From Mucilaginibacter defluvii (GTDB lineage Bacteria > Bacteroidota > Bacteroidia > Sphingobacteriales > Sphingobacteriaceae): a stretch of DNA of 64,000 nucleotides. Shown one piece after another: positions 1 to 8,450 of the stretch; the first letter of the stretch is position 1; every line of letters begins with the position of its first letter. The stretch covers positions 930,001-994,000 of the forward strand of contig NZ_BAABJI010000002.1 in assembly GCF_039543225.1 (NCBI RefSeq), given 5' to 3'. The position numbers were made by a program, and so were the translations under genes. A model generated the notes under the pieces. That model was not told the origin of the DNA, searched no databases, and saw only the letters and a list, made by a program, of their open reading frames with translations.

Positions 1-99
1 CTGCTTGACCCGGCAAACAAGCAATGGGAAGGCAACGAGTTTGACACCGGGAATTCTGTTATATGGATAGACCCTGAAAACTCAACCAAAACAAAATAA
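1..99 (+). CDS. C-terminal end of a truncated upstream gene
   Basis: Frame 1 is open from the first base and ends in TAA at 97-99, giving 32 residues that finish in Ser-Thr-Lys-Thr-Lys. It stops three bases before the PhzF start, so the two genes are probably co-transcribed. The visible tail contains a Gly-Asn-Ser-Val-Ile-Trp-Ile-Asp stretch that I do not recognise, so no function is given. The gene is cut by the window edge. Confidence 0.6.
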   Translation: MLDPANKQWEGNEFDTGNSVIWIDPENSTKTK

Positions 100-102
100 A
101 AA

Positions 103-888
103 ATGAAATTACCAATTTACCAGGTTGATGCCTTTACCGATCAGTTGTTCGGTGGCAACCCCGCGGCAATTTGTCCGCTTAACGAATGGTTATCTGACGA
201 ACTGATGCAAAAGATCGCGGTTGAAAACAACCTGGCGGAAACCGCGTTTTTTGTAAAAACAAATACCGGTTACAAACTACGCTGGTTTACGCCGGAGTAT
301 GAGATTGATCTTTGCGGCCATGCTACATTAGCGAGCGCGCATATTATATATACTGAGTTGGGTTATACCGGAAACGAAATTCATTTTGAAACCGTAAAAG
401 CAGGCACGCTTATAGTTAAGAAAGACGGCGACAAGTACAGCATGGACTTCCCCTCGCGCCCGGCTGAGCGGGCTGAATTGCCCGATGGATTGATAGAAGC
501 ACTTGGCATGAAAGCGCCACTTGAGGTATTTAGGGCGCGCGATTATATGCTGGTTTATGAGAGTGAATATGATATTCGCGCCGCCTCGCCTGATTTTGCC
601 AGGCTGGCAAAAATTCCGACCGTGGGCGTAATCATAACCGCGCCGGGTATAGCCGTTGATTTTGTATCCCGATTTTTTGCCCCCGCGGCCAGTATAAATG
701 AAGATCCGGTAACCGGCTCGGCACATTGTAACCTGATACCTTACTGGGCCGATAAGTTAGGAAAGAATGACCTGCATGCCTATCAGCTATCGGCACGTAA
801 AGGCGAACTTTGGTGCAAACTAAATAGCGACCGCGTTTTAATGGCAGGTAAAGCCGTAACGTTTTTACGGGGCGAAATTTATCTGTAA
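103..888 (+). CDS. PhzF family isomerase/epimerase
   Basis: A 261-residue protein of the PhzF (phenazine biosynthesis-like, diaminopimelate-epimerase fold) family. The N-terminus has the family pattern VDAFT...FGGNPAA, then NLAETAF, whose Glu (about residue 46) is the position of the catalytic acid in PhzF. The second half has RFFAP...EDPVTGSAH, the other family hallmark. Length is at the short end of the usual 260-300. No phenazine genes are near, so the substrate is unknown; in most bacteria these are uncharacterised isomerases. It follows the partial upstream gene by 3 bases and is closed by a strong hairpin. Confidence 0.9.
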   Translation: MKLPIYQVDAFTDQLFGGNPAAICPLNEWLSDELMQKIAVENNLAETAFFVKTNTGYKLRWFTPEYEIDLCGHATLASAHIIYTELGYTGNEIHFETVKAGTLIVKKDGDKYSMDFPSRPAERAELPDGLIEALGMKAPLEVFRARDYMLVYESEYDIRAASPDFARLAKIPTVGVIITAPGIAVDFVSRFFAPAASINEDPVTGSAHCNLIPYWADKLGKNDLHAYQLSARKGELWCKLNSDRVLMAGKAVTFLRGEIYL

Positions 889-900
889 GCATTTAACCCG

Positions 901-944
901 ATACTATAAACATCCCTGTTGCCACAAACAGGGATGTTTAGTAT
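901..944 (+). terminator. Hairpin after the PhzF gene
   Basis: A 14-base perfect arm at 907-920 (TAAACATCCCTGTT) pairs with 927-940, and ATAC/GTAT at the outer ends extends the stem. It lies 12 bases past the PhzF stop. There is only a weak T-rich tail, so termination strength is uncertain. Confidence 0.7.
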
Positions 945-986
945 ATTTCACTTTTATATCATCCCCTTAGCGGGAATAAAAGGTGC

Positions 987-3900
987 ATGCAGCTTACACG
1001 GTTAGAAATTAAAGGTTTTAAAAGTTTCGGCGATAAGATCACCATCAACTTTAATGATGGTGTTACCGGGATTGTTGGCCCCAACGGCTGCGGCAAATCA
1101 AACGTCGTCGACTCGATACGCTGGGTATTGGGCGAACAAAGCACCCGTGCCCTGCGGTCAGAAAAGATGGAGAACATCATCTTTAACGGCACCAAAAACC
1201 GTAAGGCGGCTAACCTTGCAGAGGTATCACTCACGTTTGATAATACCAAAAATGTATTGCCCACTGAATTTTCACAGGTAACGCTAACCCGTAAATTATA
1301 CCGCACCGGCGACAGCGAATACCGCCTGAACGATGTGCAGTGCCGTTTGAAAGATATTACCGACCTGTTTTTAGACACAGGTATTGGCTCCGACTCCTAC
1401 TCTATTATCGAACTAAAGATGATAGATGAGATCATCACCAACAAAGAAGGCTCACGCCGCAACTTGTTTGAGGAAGCGTCTGGCATATCGAAATATAAAC
1501 TACGTAAGAAACAGACGTTCAATAAACTCCGTGATACCGAAGCCGACCTCGCCCGGGTTGATGATCTGCTTTTCGAGATAGAGAAGAACTTAAAAACACT
1601 TGAAAACCAGGCAAAAAAAACCGAGCGTTATTACCGCCTGCGCGATCAGTATAAAGCGTTAAGCGTTACGCTGGCATCCTTTCGCATAGCGTCGTTCAGC
1701 GAATCGCTGGCGCGTATTGAGGATGAAGAGCAAAGGCACCGTGTTGAAAAATCGGGCATCGTAACGCAAATAGATACCTTGGAGGCGGTTGTTCAGCAGC
1801 AAAAGCTGGAAAGCATTACCAAGGAGAAAAACCTATCCGTACAACAAAAAACCACCAACGAGTTTGTGGCTAAGATACGCGCGTACGAAAGTGAAAAGAA
1901 AATAAAGAATGAGCAGCTAAAATTTCAGCAGGATAAGGAAGCACGCCTAAGTGACGAACTGGAACGCGACCGCAGCCAGCTTAACCACGTGCTGTATAAC
2001 TTAAAACGCCTGGCTGAAGAAAAGATGCAGGAAGATGAGAACCTGCAAACCATACAAAGTCGTGTTGCTGATTTGAAAGATGCCGTTGACGAGCTGCGTG
2101 AGCAACAAACCGAAGCACGTAACGAACTGAATGAACTAACCAGCATTAACAACCGCCTGCAAAATCAGGTATATAAAACCGAAAAGGATTTAGAAATTCT
2201 CGGTATACAACAACAGGCGCTCGAACAGGAAAGCCAGCGTAATATTGAAGACACCACTAATAAAGAAGCCGAGCTATCGCATTTTAATGAGGCTGTAGCC
2301 AATTTACAAACGCGGGTAGAAACGCTGGAAGGCGAATATCAGGCTGCTATTGATTTTGAAAATAAACTACAGGAACAGATAGCGCAAACAGAGACCAACA
2401 TATCAACCCTTAAAGACACCATAACCGCCGAGGGACGCCGTTTGGATGCCAAACAAAACGAATACAACCTAACCAAAAGTTTGGTTGATAACCTGGAGGG
2501 TTTCCCTGAGTCTATCCGTTTCCTGAAAAAGAATACGGACTGGGCGAAAAACGCACCGCTTTTTAGTGATGTATTGTTTTGCCGCGAGGAGTACCGGGTA
2601 GCTATTGAAAATTACCTGGAACCGCTGATGAACCACTATGTGGTTGAAAATTATGACGAAGCCATTAAAGCCATCAACCTTTTAAGCAATGCATCACGCG
2701 GAAGGGCGCAGTTTTTTATATTGAGTAATTTTGGTGATGAAACCGCTGTAGGCCCAAACCCTGCAGCTAACCACATACCTGCCCTATCGGTTATCGAAGT
2801 TGAAAAACGTTACCAGCCATTATGCAATCATCTGCTTAAAAATGTTTACCTGGTAAATGATGATAATGAGCAGGCCATTAACAACACCGTGTTGCCCGCC
2901 GATATGATGTTACTGGGCAAAAGCGGTAAGTTCAATAAGTCCAAATACACCATGGCCGGCGGTTCGGTGGGTTTGTTTGAGGGTAAGCGTATTGGCAGGG
3001 CTAAAAATTTAGAAAATCTGCTAAAAGAAATTAAGGGTATTGATGCGCAGGTAAATGCCGGTCGTGCCGAATTACAAAATCAACAGGATAAGCTGGTAGC
3101 TTTAAAATCCGCCGGGAAAGCTAACGAGATACGCCAGCAACAGCAGGAACTGAGCAAACTCAATACGGAACTCATCACAATAAAAACCCGACAGGAACAG
3201 TACCAGGCATTTATTGAGAACAGCCTTAACCGCAAGCAGGATATCGCCAATAAAATTGCGAGCATTACACAGGATATTTTAAAGCTGAAGCCTGAACTGG
3301 AAGAACTTAAAACGCAAAAGCAGATACAGAATGAGCAAATGCTGGAGAAGCAGGCGGACTTTGCCGAACTGAATGAATTGGTAACCGTTCGGTCAAACGC
3401 TTACAATCAAGAAAATATCCGCTTTCACCAGCAGCAAAATAAAGTGTCGGGCTTATTTAAAGATATTGAGTACCGCGAATCGCAACATGAGAGCCTTGAT
3501 ACCCGCATCAGGCAAAACAGTACAGAGTTGGAGAAAGTTAAGGCGGCCATTCAGGAAAACCTGCAACAAACCGGGCACTCTGATGACGACCTGCTGGAGA
3601 TGTACGAGCAGAAAGAACTGTTGGAAAAAGCTACCCAGCAAGCTGAACAGGAGCATTATGCCTGGCGCGGCAAAATCGCCGAAACTGAAAATGAAATAGC
3701 CGCCTTGCGCCGCAAAAAAGATAATGCCGAAGTAATTGAGAATGAATTGCGCGACAAGCGGAACAGCCTTAAAATAGAATTAAACAGCCTGAAAGAGCGC
3801 CTCTCCGTTGAATTTAATGTAGACATTGAGGATTTGCTTGAAACAGAAATCCCTGAGGGCGAGAACGAGAACGATCTTCGCGAAAAAACGGATAAACTAA

Positions 3901-4526
3901 AGAAACAACTGGATGATTTCGGCGCCATTAACCCGATGGCGGTTGAGGCGTACAATGAGATGAACGAACGTTATGAGTTCATCCAATCGCAAAAGCGCGA
4001 TCTGGCGGATGCCAAGGCGTCTCTATTGGCTACTATTCAGGAGATTGATGATACCGCGAGGGAAAAATTCATGTCGGCATTTACCATGGTGCGCGAGAAT
4101 TTCATTAAAGTTTTCCGTTCGTTGTTTAATGAGCAGGATTCATGCGATCTGATACTGACCGATCCGGATAAGCCTTTGGAATCAGACATTGATATTATTG
4201 CACGCCCAAAAGGTAAGCGTCCGTTATCAATCAACCAGCTATCCGGCGGCGAAAAAACGCTGACGGCCACAGCTATTCTGTTTTCGCTTTACCTGTTAAA
4301 GCCTGCCCCCTTTTGTATATTTGATGAGGTTGACGCTCCGCTGGATGATACTAACATTGACAAGTTCAACAACATTATCCGCACGTTCTCAAAAGATTCA
4401 CAATTTATCATCGTATCACACAATAAGCGCACCATAGCTAGCACCGATGTAATTTACGGCGTTACCATGGTTGAGCAAGGCATATCGCGCGTAGTACCGG
4501 TTGACCTGCGCGAACTGGTTGATTAA
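987..4526 (+). CDS. smc: Chromosome segregation protein SMC
   Basis: Full-length SMC ATPase of 1179 residues, the core of the bacterial condensin that compacts and segregates chromosomes. The N-terminal head has Walker A GPNGCGKS at residues 31-38, followed by IRWVLGEQ. Two long Glu/Lys/Gln-rich coiled coils flank a hinge at about residues 500-650. The C-terminal head has the ABC signature LSGGEKTL (about 1082) and Walker B IFDEVDAPLDD (about 1109). The start fits the family's opening (LTRLEIKGFKSF). scpA and scpB are not in the window. The gene stands between two hairpins, so it is probably a single transcription unit. Confidence 0.98.
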   Translation: MQLTRLEIKGFKSFGDKITINFNDGVTGIVGPNGCGKSNVVDSIRWVLGEQSTRALRSEKMENIIFNGTKNRKAANLAEVSLTFDNTKNVLPTEFSQVTLTRKLYRTGDSEYRLNDVQCRLKDITDLFLDTGIGSDSYSIIELKMIDEIITNKEGSRRNLFEEASGISKYKLRKKQTFNKLRDTEADLARVDDLLFEIEKNLKTLENQAKKTERYYRLRDQYKALSVTLASFRIASFSESLARIEDEEQRHRVEKSGIVTQIDTLEAVVQQQKLESITKEKNLSVQQKTTNEFVAKIRAYESEKKIKNEQLKFQQDKEARLSDELERDRSQLNHVLYNLKRLAEEKMQEDENLQTIQSRVADLKDAVDELREQQTEARNELNELTSINNRLQNQVYKTEKDLEILGIQQQALEQESQRNIEDTTNKEAELSHFNEAVANLQTRVETLEGEYQAAIDFENKLQEQIAQTETNISTLKDTITAEGRRLDAKQNEYNLTKSLVDNLEGFPESIRFLKKNTDWAKNAPLFSDVLFCREEYRVAIENYLEPLMNHYVVENYDEAIKAINLLSNASRGRAQFFILSNFGDETAVGPNPAANHIPALSVIEVEKRYQPLCNHLLKNVYLVNDDNEQAINNTVLPADMMLLGKSGKFNKSKYTMAGGSVGLFEGKRIGRAKNLENLLKEIKGIDAQVNAGRAELQNQQDKLVALKSAGKANEIRQQQQELSKLNTELITIKTRQEQYQAFIENSLNRKQDIANKIASITQDILKLKPELEELKTQKQIQNEQMLEKQADFAELNELVTVRSNAYNQENIRFHQQQNKVSGLFKDIEYRESQHESLDTRIRQNSTELEKVKAAIQENLQQTGHSDDDLLEMYEQKELLEKATQQAEQEHYAWRGKIAETENEIAALRRKKDNAEVIENELRDKRNSLKIELNSLKERLSVEFNVDIEDLLETEIPEGENENDLREKTDKLKKQLDDFGAINPMAVEAYNEMNERYEFIQSQKRDLADAKASLLATIQEIDDTAREKFMSAFTMVRENFIKVFRSLFNEQDSCDLILTDPDKPLESDIDIIARPKGKRPLSINQLSGGEKTLTATAILFSLYLLKPAPFCIFDEVDAPLDDTNIDKFNNIIRTFSKDSQFIIVSHNKRTIASTDVIYGVTMVEQGISRVVPVDLRELVD

Positions 4527-4527
4527 A

Positions 4528-4557
4528 AAAAAGCGGCACTTTTCAGCACCGCTTCAT
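4528..4557. terminator. Likely bidirectional terminator between smc and the S41 peptidase
   Basis: Between the two convergent stops an AAGCGG arm (4532-4537) pairs with CCGCTT (4550-4555). It is preceded by an A run, which gives a U run on the opposite strand. Confidence 0.6.
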
Positions 4558-4579
4558 AAATTAAAATCTCTTTACTTGA

Positions 4580-6100
4580 TTACTTCAACCTTTCGGCAAC
4601 CATACCTTTAAAGTGTGGCCTTTCCAGTTTCAAGCCTAAATCCCGTGTTTGATCAACCGATAGCATGCGCACGGCATTTACACGCTTGGTTTGCTGTTTA
4701 GCTAATGACAGGTAATTGCCGGTAGTGATGTAGCTAATTGCCCTTTGTGTGCATTGCTCATCCGCGTCGCCAAAATCATGCGCAACATCGTCGTCAGCCT
4801 CAACGCCCGGGAAATTAGTTGACCCCGGTACCATACCCGCGTAATAATCAGCTTTACCGGCTGAGTTTCGGGTTTCGAATTCCGGAATATACAGTTCGTA
4901 CTTATTAATCGGAATAGCAAAAAATCCGACAGGCTTGCCATAGCTGGTTTCGCCTACAATTTTTACATCCATATGCGGCAATAGCGTATTAATGGTTAAT
5001 TCACTGGCAGACGCGGATGAGCCCGATACGATAAATACCACTTTACCCAAATTCAACGATCCCTTTTTGCTGAATTTCTCCTGGTTATTTTCAGGTTTGA
5101 ATGATCCGGCGGTTAACTTATTATCAAAAACACTTTTATTGATCAGGGTATACTTATTATCCTGCAGGCCTTTGTTGAAATAGTAAGTGTACATTACCTG
5201 GTTATTTTTAGCTGCCGGCACAATCAGGTTACACAGGTAATCGGCTGTTGCCACGTAGCCCCCACCGTTATAACGGAAGTCTACTATTAAGTCGGTTACA
5301 TTTTCGCTGTTAAATAAAGTAAACGCCTGGTCTATTTTAGGCTGCGCGTTTGCAGGCGAGGTAAAGGTGTTGAACACCATGTAGCCGATTTTTTTGTTAC
5401 CTACCGTAAATACCTTGTAAGCCAGCACGGGGTTAATGGTGTAACTGGCCGCGTTAATATCAATATTGATTGTTGAGCCATCGGGCTTTTGTAAGCCTAA
5501 CTTAATGTTGTTGCTCGAGTAAAATGAACTTACAATAAACTGTATGTCTGAATTTGATTGCGGGTTCCAGGATGTACGATTGTTTATCCTCGTCACTTTA
5601 TACCCACGTTTCACCCCGGCATTTCCGGCGGGCGAATTAGCATATACGTACTTTATATATAAACCACCATCAGCGCCATAGCGCGGCTCAAAACCGAAGT
5701 CGCCGCTGGCCTGGCCACCCAATTCGCCTGAGGTAGTGCCATCATCAATAAAGGAATATTTTGACGTACCCGGATTTGAGGGATTATACTCAAATGCCCT
5801 GTTGGTTGATGGATTTTTAGCGTATTGCGACAACGCATCAACCTCATTTTGCAGAGCCTCCAGGTCATTTGATCCGGTGAACGAACGTGGTTTAAAGTTA
5901 TCGTATGTAGGCAACTGGTCGTTCCACAAGTAATCTTCCTGGGCGTACAGCAATACGGAATCTTTAACTTTATCTATTGTTGACCCGGTTGTTGGCGGAG
6001 TATTTTTATCGTCTCCTCCAGTGTCAGTATTTTTCTCTTTTTTGCAGGCAGTAGCCAGTATGGCAACAGAAAACGCGGCGGCGTAAATATATTTTTTCAT
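4580..6100 (-). CDS. S41 family peptidase, lipoprotein
   Basis: A 506-residue C-terminal-processing-peptidase relative. The N-terminus is a lipoprotein signal (hydrophobic run ending LATAC, lipidated Cys at about residue 19) followed by Lys-Lys-Glu-Lys, a common Bacteroidota pattern. A PDZ-like stretch (SPAGNAGVKRGYKVTRIN) sits around residues 150-170. The tail-protease domain has the DFRYNGGG motif and SGSSASASE, whose central Ser is the expected nucleophile, then GETSYGKPVG. It probably acts in the periplasm or at the envelope on unknown proteins. It lies 43 bases downstream of the HAD-like gene and may be the last gene of that operon. Confidence 0.9.
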   Translation of the reverse strand: MKKYIYAAAFSVAILATACKKEKNTDTGGDDKNTPPTTGSTIDKVKDSVLLYAQEDYLWNDQLPTYDNFKPRSFTGSNDLEALQNEVDALSQYAKNPSTNRAFEYNPSNPGTSKYSFIDDGTTSGELGGQASGDFGFEPRYGADGGLYIKYVYANSPAGNAGVKRGYKVTRINNRTSWNPQSNSDIQFIVSSFYSSNNIKLGLQKPDGSTINIDINAASYTINPVLAYKVFTVGNKKIGYMVFNTFTSPANAQPKIDQAFTLFNSENVTDLIVDFRYNGGGYVATADYLCNLIVPAAKNNQVMYTYYFNKGLQDNKYTLINKSVFDNKLTAGSFKPENNQEKFSKKGSLNLGKVVFIVSGSSASASELTINTLLPHMDVKIVGETSYGKPVGFFAIPINKYELYIPEFETRNSAGKADYYAGMVPGSTNFPGVEADDDVAHDFGDADEQCTQRAISYITTGNYLSLAKQQTKRVNAVRMLSVDQTRDLGLKLERPHFKGMVAERLK

Positions 6101-6142
6101 CTCTCTAAATATAAGTATCTGAACGTTATATCCGCAAATATG

Positions 6143-6751
6143 TTACATAAAGCGGTATGAATTTATAAAGTCGATACCTGCCGCCTGGGCGCATAACTCG
6201 TCGGCCTCGGTTATCCCGATCATTACCGCGTGCCGGCGCTCTATATTATGGTCGGCAAGCAATTGGTTAATGGTATGGGGCTCAGGCTTGGCATTTATTT
6301 CGTCGGCAAAGTAGCAGGTTAAGTATGATTCGAGCCCGTTCCATTCGGTTTGCTTTATTTTATTAAGCTGTTGCTGAGGGTTACCATTGGTTACTATGAA
6401 TATTTTTTTACGGTCAACCACTATTTGCTGCAGCAACTCTAGCATACGCTGAAAGAGCAACAATTTTAAAGGCAGCTTCGATGTAATTAACATATCATCA
6501 AAATTGCGGCGGTATTTTTCACCTATGTTGAATTTTTGCTTCAGCGCATCAAAAACCGCTTCATGGCCATGTTCTTTATAGGTTTCAGTCATTAGCGAAG
6601 TCATGGCCTTAGCGTCCCATAGTTCGGTATATTCTATCATACCCGCAAAAAGATAGTAAACCTGGAGCAGGTAATCCTTTTCAGGATAGAGTACATTATC
6701 AAGCTCAAAAATAAAGGCTTGTTTTTTGAGGTCTATGTCACTATAAGTCAT
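6143..6751 (-). CDS. HAD-fold protein with altered catalytic motifs
   Basis: A 202-residue haloacid-dehalogenase-fold protein. The start is taken as the ATG at 6751, which overlaps the stop of the preceding gene by 11 bases; the frame reaches further upstream but only as out-of-frame overlap. Motif I reads FELDNVLYP where active enzymes have FDLDxTLYP, so the nucleophilic Asp is Glu. Motif II VTNGNP and the Lys of AKPEP are present. Motif III reads IGITEAD where IGDSxxD is usual, so the metal-binding Asp is Ile. The fold looks intact but phosphatase activity is doubtful. A binding or regulatory role is inferred; function is unknown. Confidence 0.8.
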   Translation of the reverse strand: MTYSDIDLKKQAFIFELDNVLYPEKDYLLQVYYLFAGMIEYTELWDAKAMTSLMTETYKEHGHEAVFDALKQKFNIGEKYRRNFDDMLITSKLPLKLLLFQRMLELLQQIVVDRKKIFIVTNGNPQQQLNKIKQTEWNGLESYLTCYFADEINAKPEPHTINQLLADHNIERRHAVMIGITEADELCAQAAGIDFINSYRFM

Positions 6752-7046
6752 CGGGCAGGTGCAGTACAATATTAAACTCGTTAAATAATTGGGCCGCTTC
6801 GGCAAGTAGGGTTGCTTCCGCTTCTTCTAACGGAAAGATAGCCGTAATATCCCTATCCAAGCATAATGTAAGCATCTGATGGGCATAGCTTGCAGCGGCG
6901 GGATTGGGCAGTTGCACCATCTTGCCGGATGCTATCATAAAAGCAGGCAGTTCTCTGTAATCGCCAAGTAATGCGCTGTCACCAAGGGCTTGCTTAAGCT
7001 GATGCGCCAGTGCGCCGGTAGCCGCCGTAATTAAAGTATATGGCAT
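6741..7046 (-). CDS. Hypothetical protein, possible pre-ATP-grasp-like domain
   Basis: A 101-residue protein starting one base after the lolD stop and overlapping the HAD-like gene by 11 bases, so the three are likely translated together. The N-terminus MPYTLITAATGALAHQL resembles the first strand-loop of a Rossmann-type fold. The following LLGDYRELP...ITAIFPLEEAEA recalls the pre-ATP-grasp domain of CarB/PylC-like enzymes, here without any ATP-grasp domain. That similarity is by eye and weak. No other feature is recognised. Confidence 0.6.
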   Translation of the reverse strand: MPYTLITAATGALAHQLKQALGDSALLGDYRELPAFMIASGKMVQLPNPAAASYAHQMLTLCLDRDITAIFPLEEAEATLLAEAAQLFNEFNIVLHLPDDL

Positions 7047-7047
7047 T

Positions 7048-7704
7048 TTACGATTGTTGTATCAAGCCGTCCTTCATGGTTACTTTACGGTCTGACAGTG
7101 CTGCCAGATCCTCATTATGGGTAACGATAATGAAGGTTTGATTAAACTCAAGGCGCAACTTTACAAAAAGCTCGTGCAACTCACGGGCATTGGTAGAGTC
7201 GAGATTTCCGGATGGTTCATCGGCAAAAATCAACGCCGGGTTGTTTACCAGGGCCCTTGCTACAGCCACGCGCTGCTGTTCGCCGCCCGAAAGCTGGTTG
7301 GGTTTATGCTGTAAACGGTCGGCAAGGCCCAGGCGCTCTAATAATTCTGTAGCGCGTGCTTCAGCCGCTTGCTTTGATGAACCTGCAATAAATGAAGGTA
7401 TACATACATTCTCTAAAGCAGAAAACTCCGCAAGCAGGTGGTGGAATTGGAATATAAAACCGATATGCCGGTTACGGAAAGCGCTTAAGTGCTTGCTTTT
7501 TAAACGGCTCACCTCGGTATTATTTATATGGATGATACCGGAGTCGGGGCTGTCCAGCGTACCCAGTATATTGAGCAACGTACTTTTACCGGCGCCCGAA
7601 GCGCCAACTATGCTCACTATTTCACCGGTGTTTACCTCTATATCCACCCCTTTTAGTATCTGGAGCGAACCATATTTTTTATGTATAGACTGCGCTTTAA
7701 GCAT
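7048..7704 (-). CDS. lolD: ABC transporter ATP-binding protein, LolD/MacB type
   Basis: A 218-residue ABC ATPase. Walker A is GASGAGKS (about residues 34-41), the signature [15 protein letters not shown] (about 139-153), Walker [13 protein letters not shown], and the switch His lies in IVTHN. Length and the EPSGNLD form fit the LolD/MacB/FtsE group, which power extraction of lipoproteins or other mechanical work at the inner membrane. No permease gene is adjacent, so it must pair with LolC/E-type proteins encoded elsewhere. It is the first gene of a tight leftward set with the 101-residue protein and the HAD-like protein. Confidence 0.85.
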   Translation of the reverse strand: MLKAQSIHKKYGSLQILKGVDIEVNTGEIVSIVGASGAGKSTLLNILGTLDSPDSGIIHINNTEVSRLKSKHLSAFRNRHIGFIFQFHHLLAEFSALENVCIPSFIAGSSKQAAEARATELLERLGLADRLQHKPNQLSGGEQQRVAVARALVNNPALIFADEPSGNLDSTNARELHELFVKLRLEFNQTFIIVTHNEDLAALSDRKVTMKDGLIQQS

Positions 7705-7898
7705 AAAGCAAAGGTAATTTTTATAATTGTTTAATAAGATAAAATCACTAAATGTAAAATTTCATTTTTGTTAATATAAACATAAAATAGAGCCTTGATT
7801 TATACATTTTAATTCATAAATTTGAAATAATTATAATTATAGATAATCTACACATTAGTAACCTTGACACATTTAATCTTACCTGTTGTGTTATTTTC

Positions 7899-7912
7899 TG
7901 TTAGCACTAACA
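7899..7912. promoter_or_regulatory. Palindrome upstream of the first membrane cassette
   Basis: TGTTAGCACTAACA is a 6-base inverted repeat with a CA centre, 19 bases before the start codon at 7932. It could be an operator or a small RNA hairpin in the 5' untranslated region. No similar site precedes the second copy of the cassette. Confidence 0.4.
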
Positions 7913-7931
7913 AATCAACTAAACATACGCT

Positions 7932-8450
7932 ATGCATTCGCTGAAATTTACGGGCATCTTATTTGCGATTTTTTTAATTCCGTTTGTTTTACGCTTGTTC
8001 GGTCTGGAGCCCTATCCGGCAATTCTTTTCCCTTCGGGACCAGAAACCGTGAAACAGGTTAACGGCAAAACAAAAATTGAGACCAAGCAGCTGTTTGCCA
8101 AAAATCAAAACGGGCAATGGGCATTGGTTGAACCTAAAGCATTCATGTACCCGGTGTCGGCTATTCAACTGGCTAAGCTGGTATCAAAAAATATGGGGTT
8201 TAAAAAACAGAAGCCTTTTCCGTTAAAAGGAAAAATCGGTATTGTAAATTACCTATACCGGTCGCAAAACAGTTCTTCAAACGCGGCCGAGGATGCGGAA
8301 CTGCGCAACTGGATAAAAAAGCGCTTAAAACGCGGCAACTATCAAACATCTGAGGTAAAGGTGGCCACCTACTCCAACGTCATTTCAACAACCAACGGTA
8401 ATATTCTAAAAAAAGAACTTAAGGATGAAAAGTACTACAAGCTGGATTAA
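7932..8450 (+). CDS. Hypothetical membrane-anchored protein, copy 1
   Basis: 172 residues with one hydrophobic segment at about residues 5-24, followed by a basic soluble domain that probably faces the periplasm. A short motif EPYPAILFPSGP follows the anchor and is kept in the paralogue at 9874 (EPYPAILLPSGP). Further shared stretches are KQLF.xNxNGxW, EPKxFMxP and the NYQTS/GYQTS segment near the end. I recognise no family. It overlaps the next gene by 26 bases, so the two products are probably made in a fixed ratio and may form a complex. Confidence 0.75.
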   Translation: MHSLKFTGILFAIFLIPFVLRLFGLEPYPAILFPSGPETVKQVNGKTKIETKQLFAKNQNGQWALVEPKAFMYPVSAIQLAKLVSKNMGFKKQKPFPLKGKIGIVNYLYRSQNSSSNAAEDAELRNWIKKRLKRGNYQTSEVKVATYSNVISTTNGNILKKELKDEKYYKLD

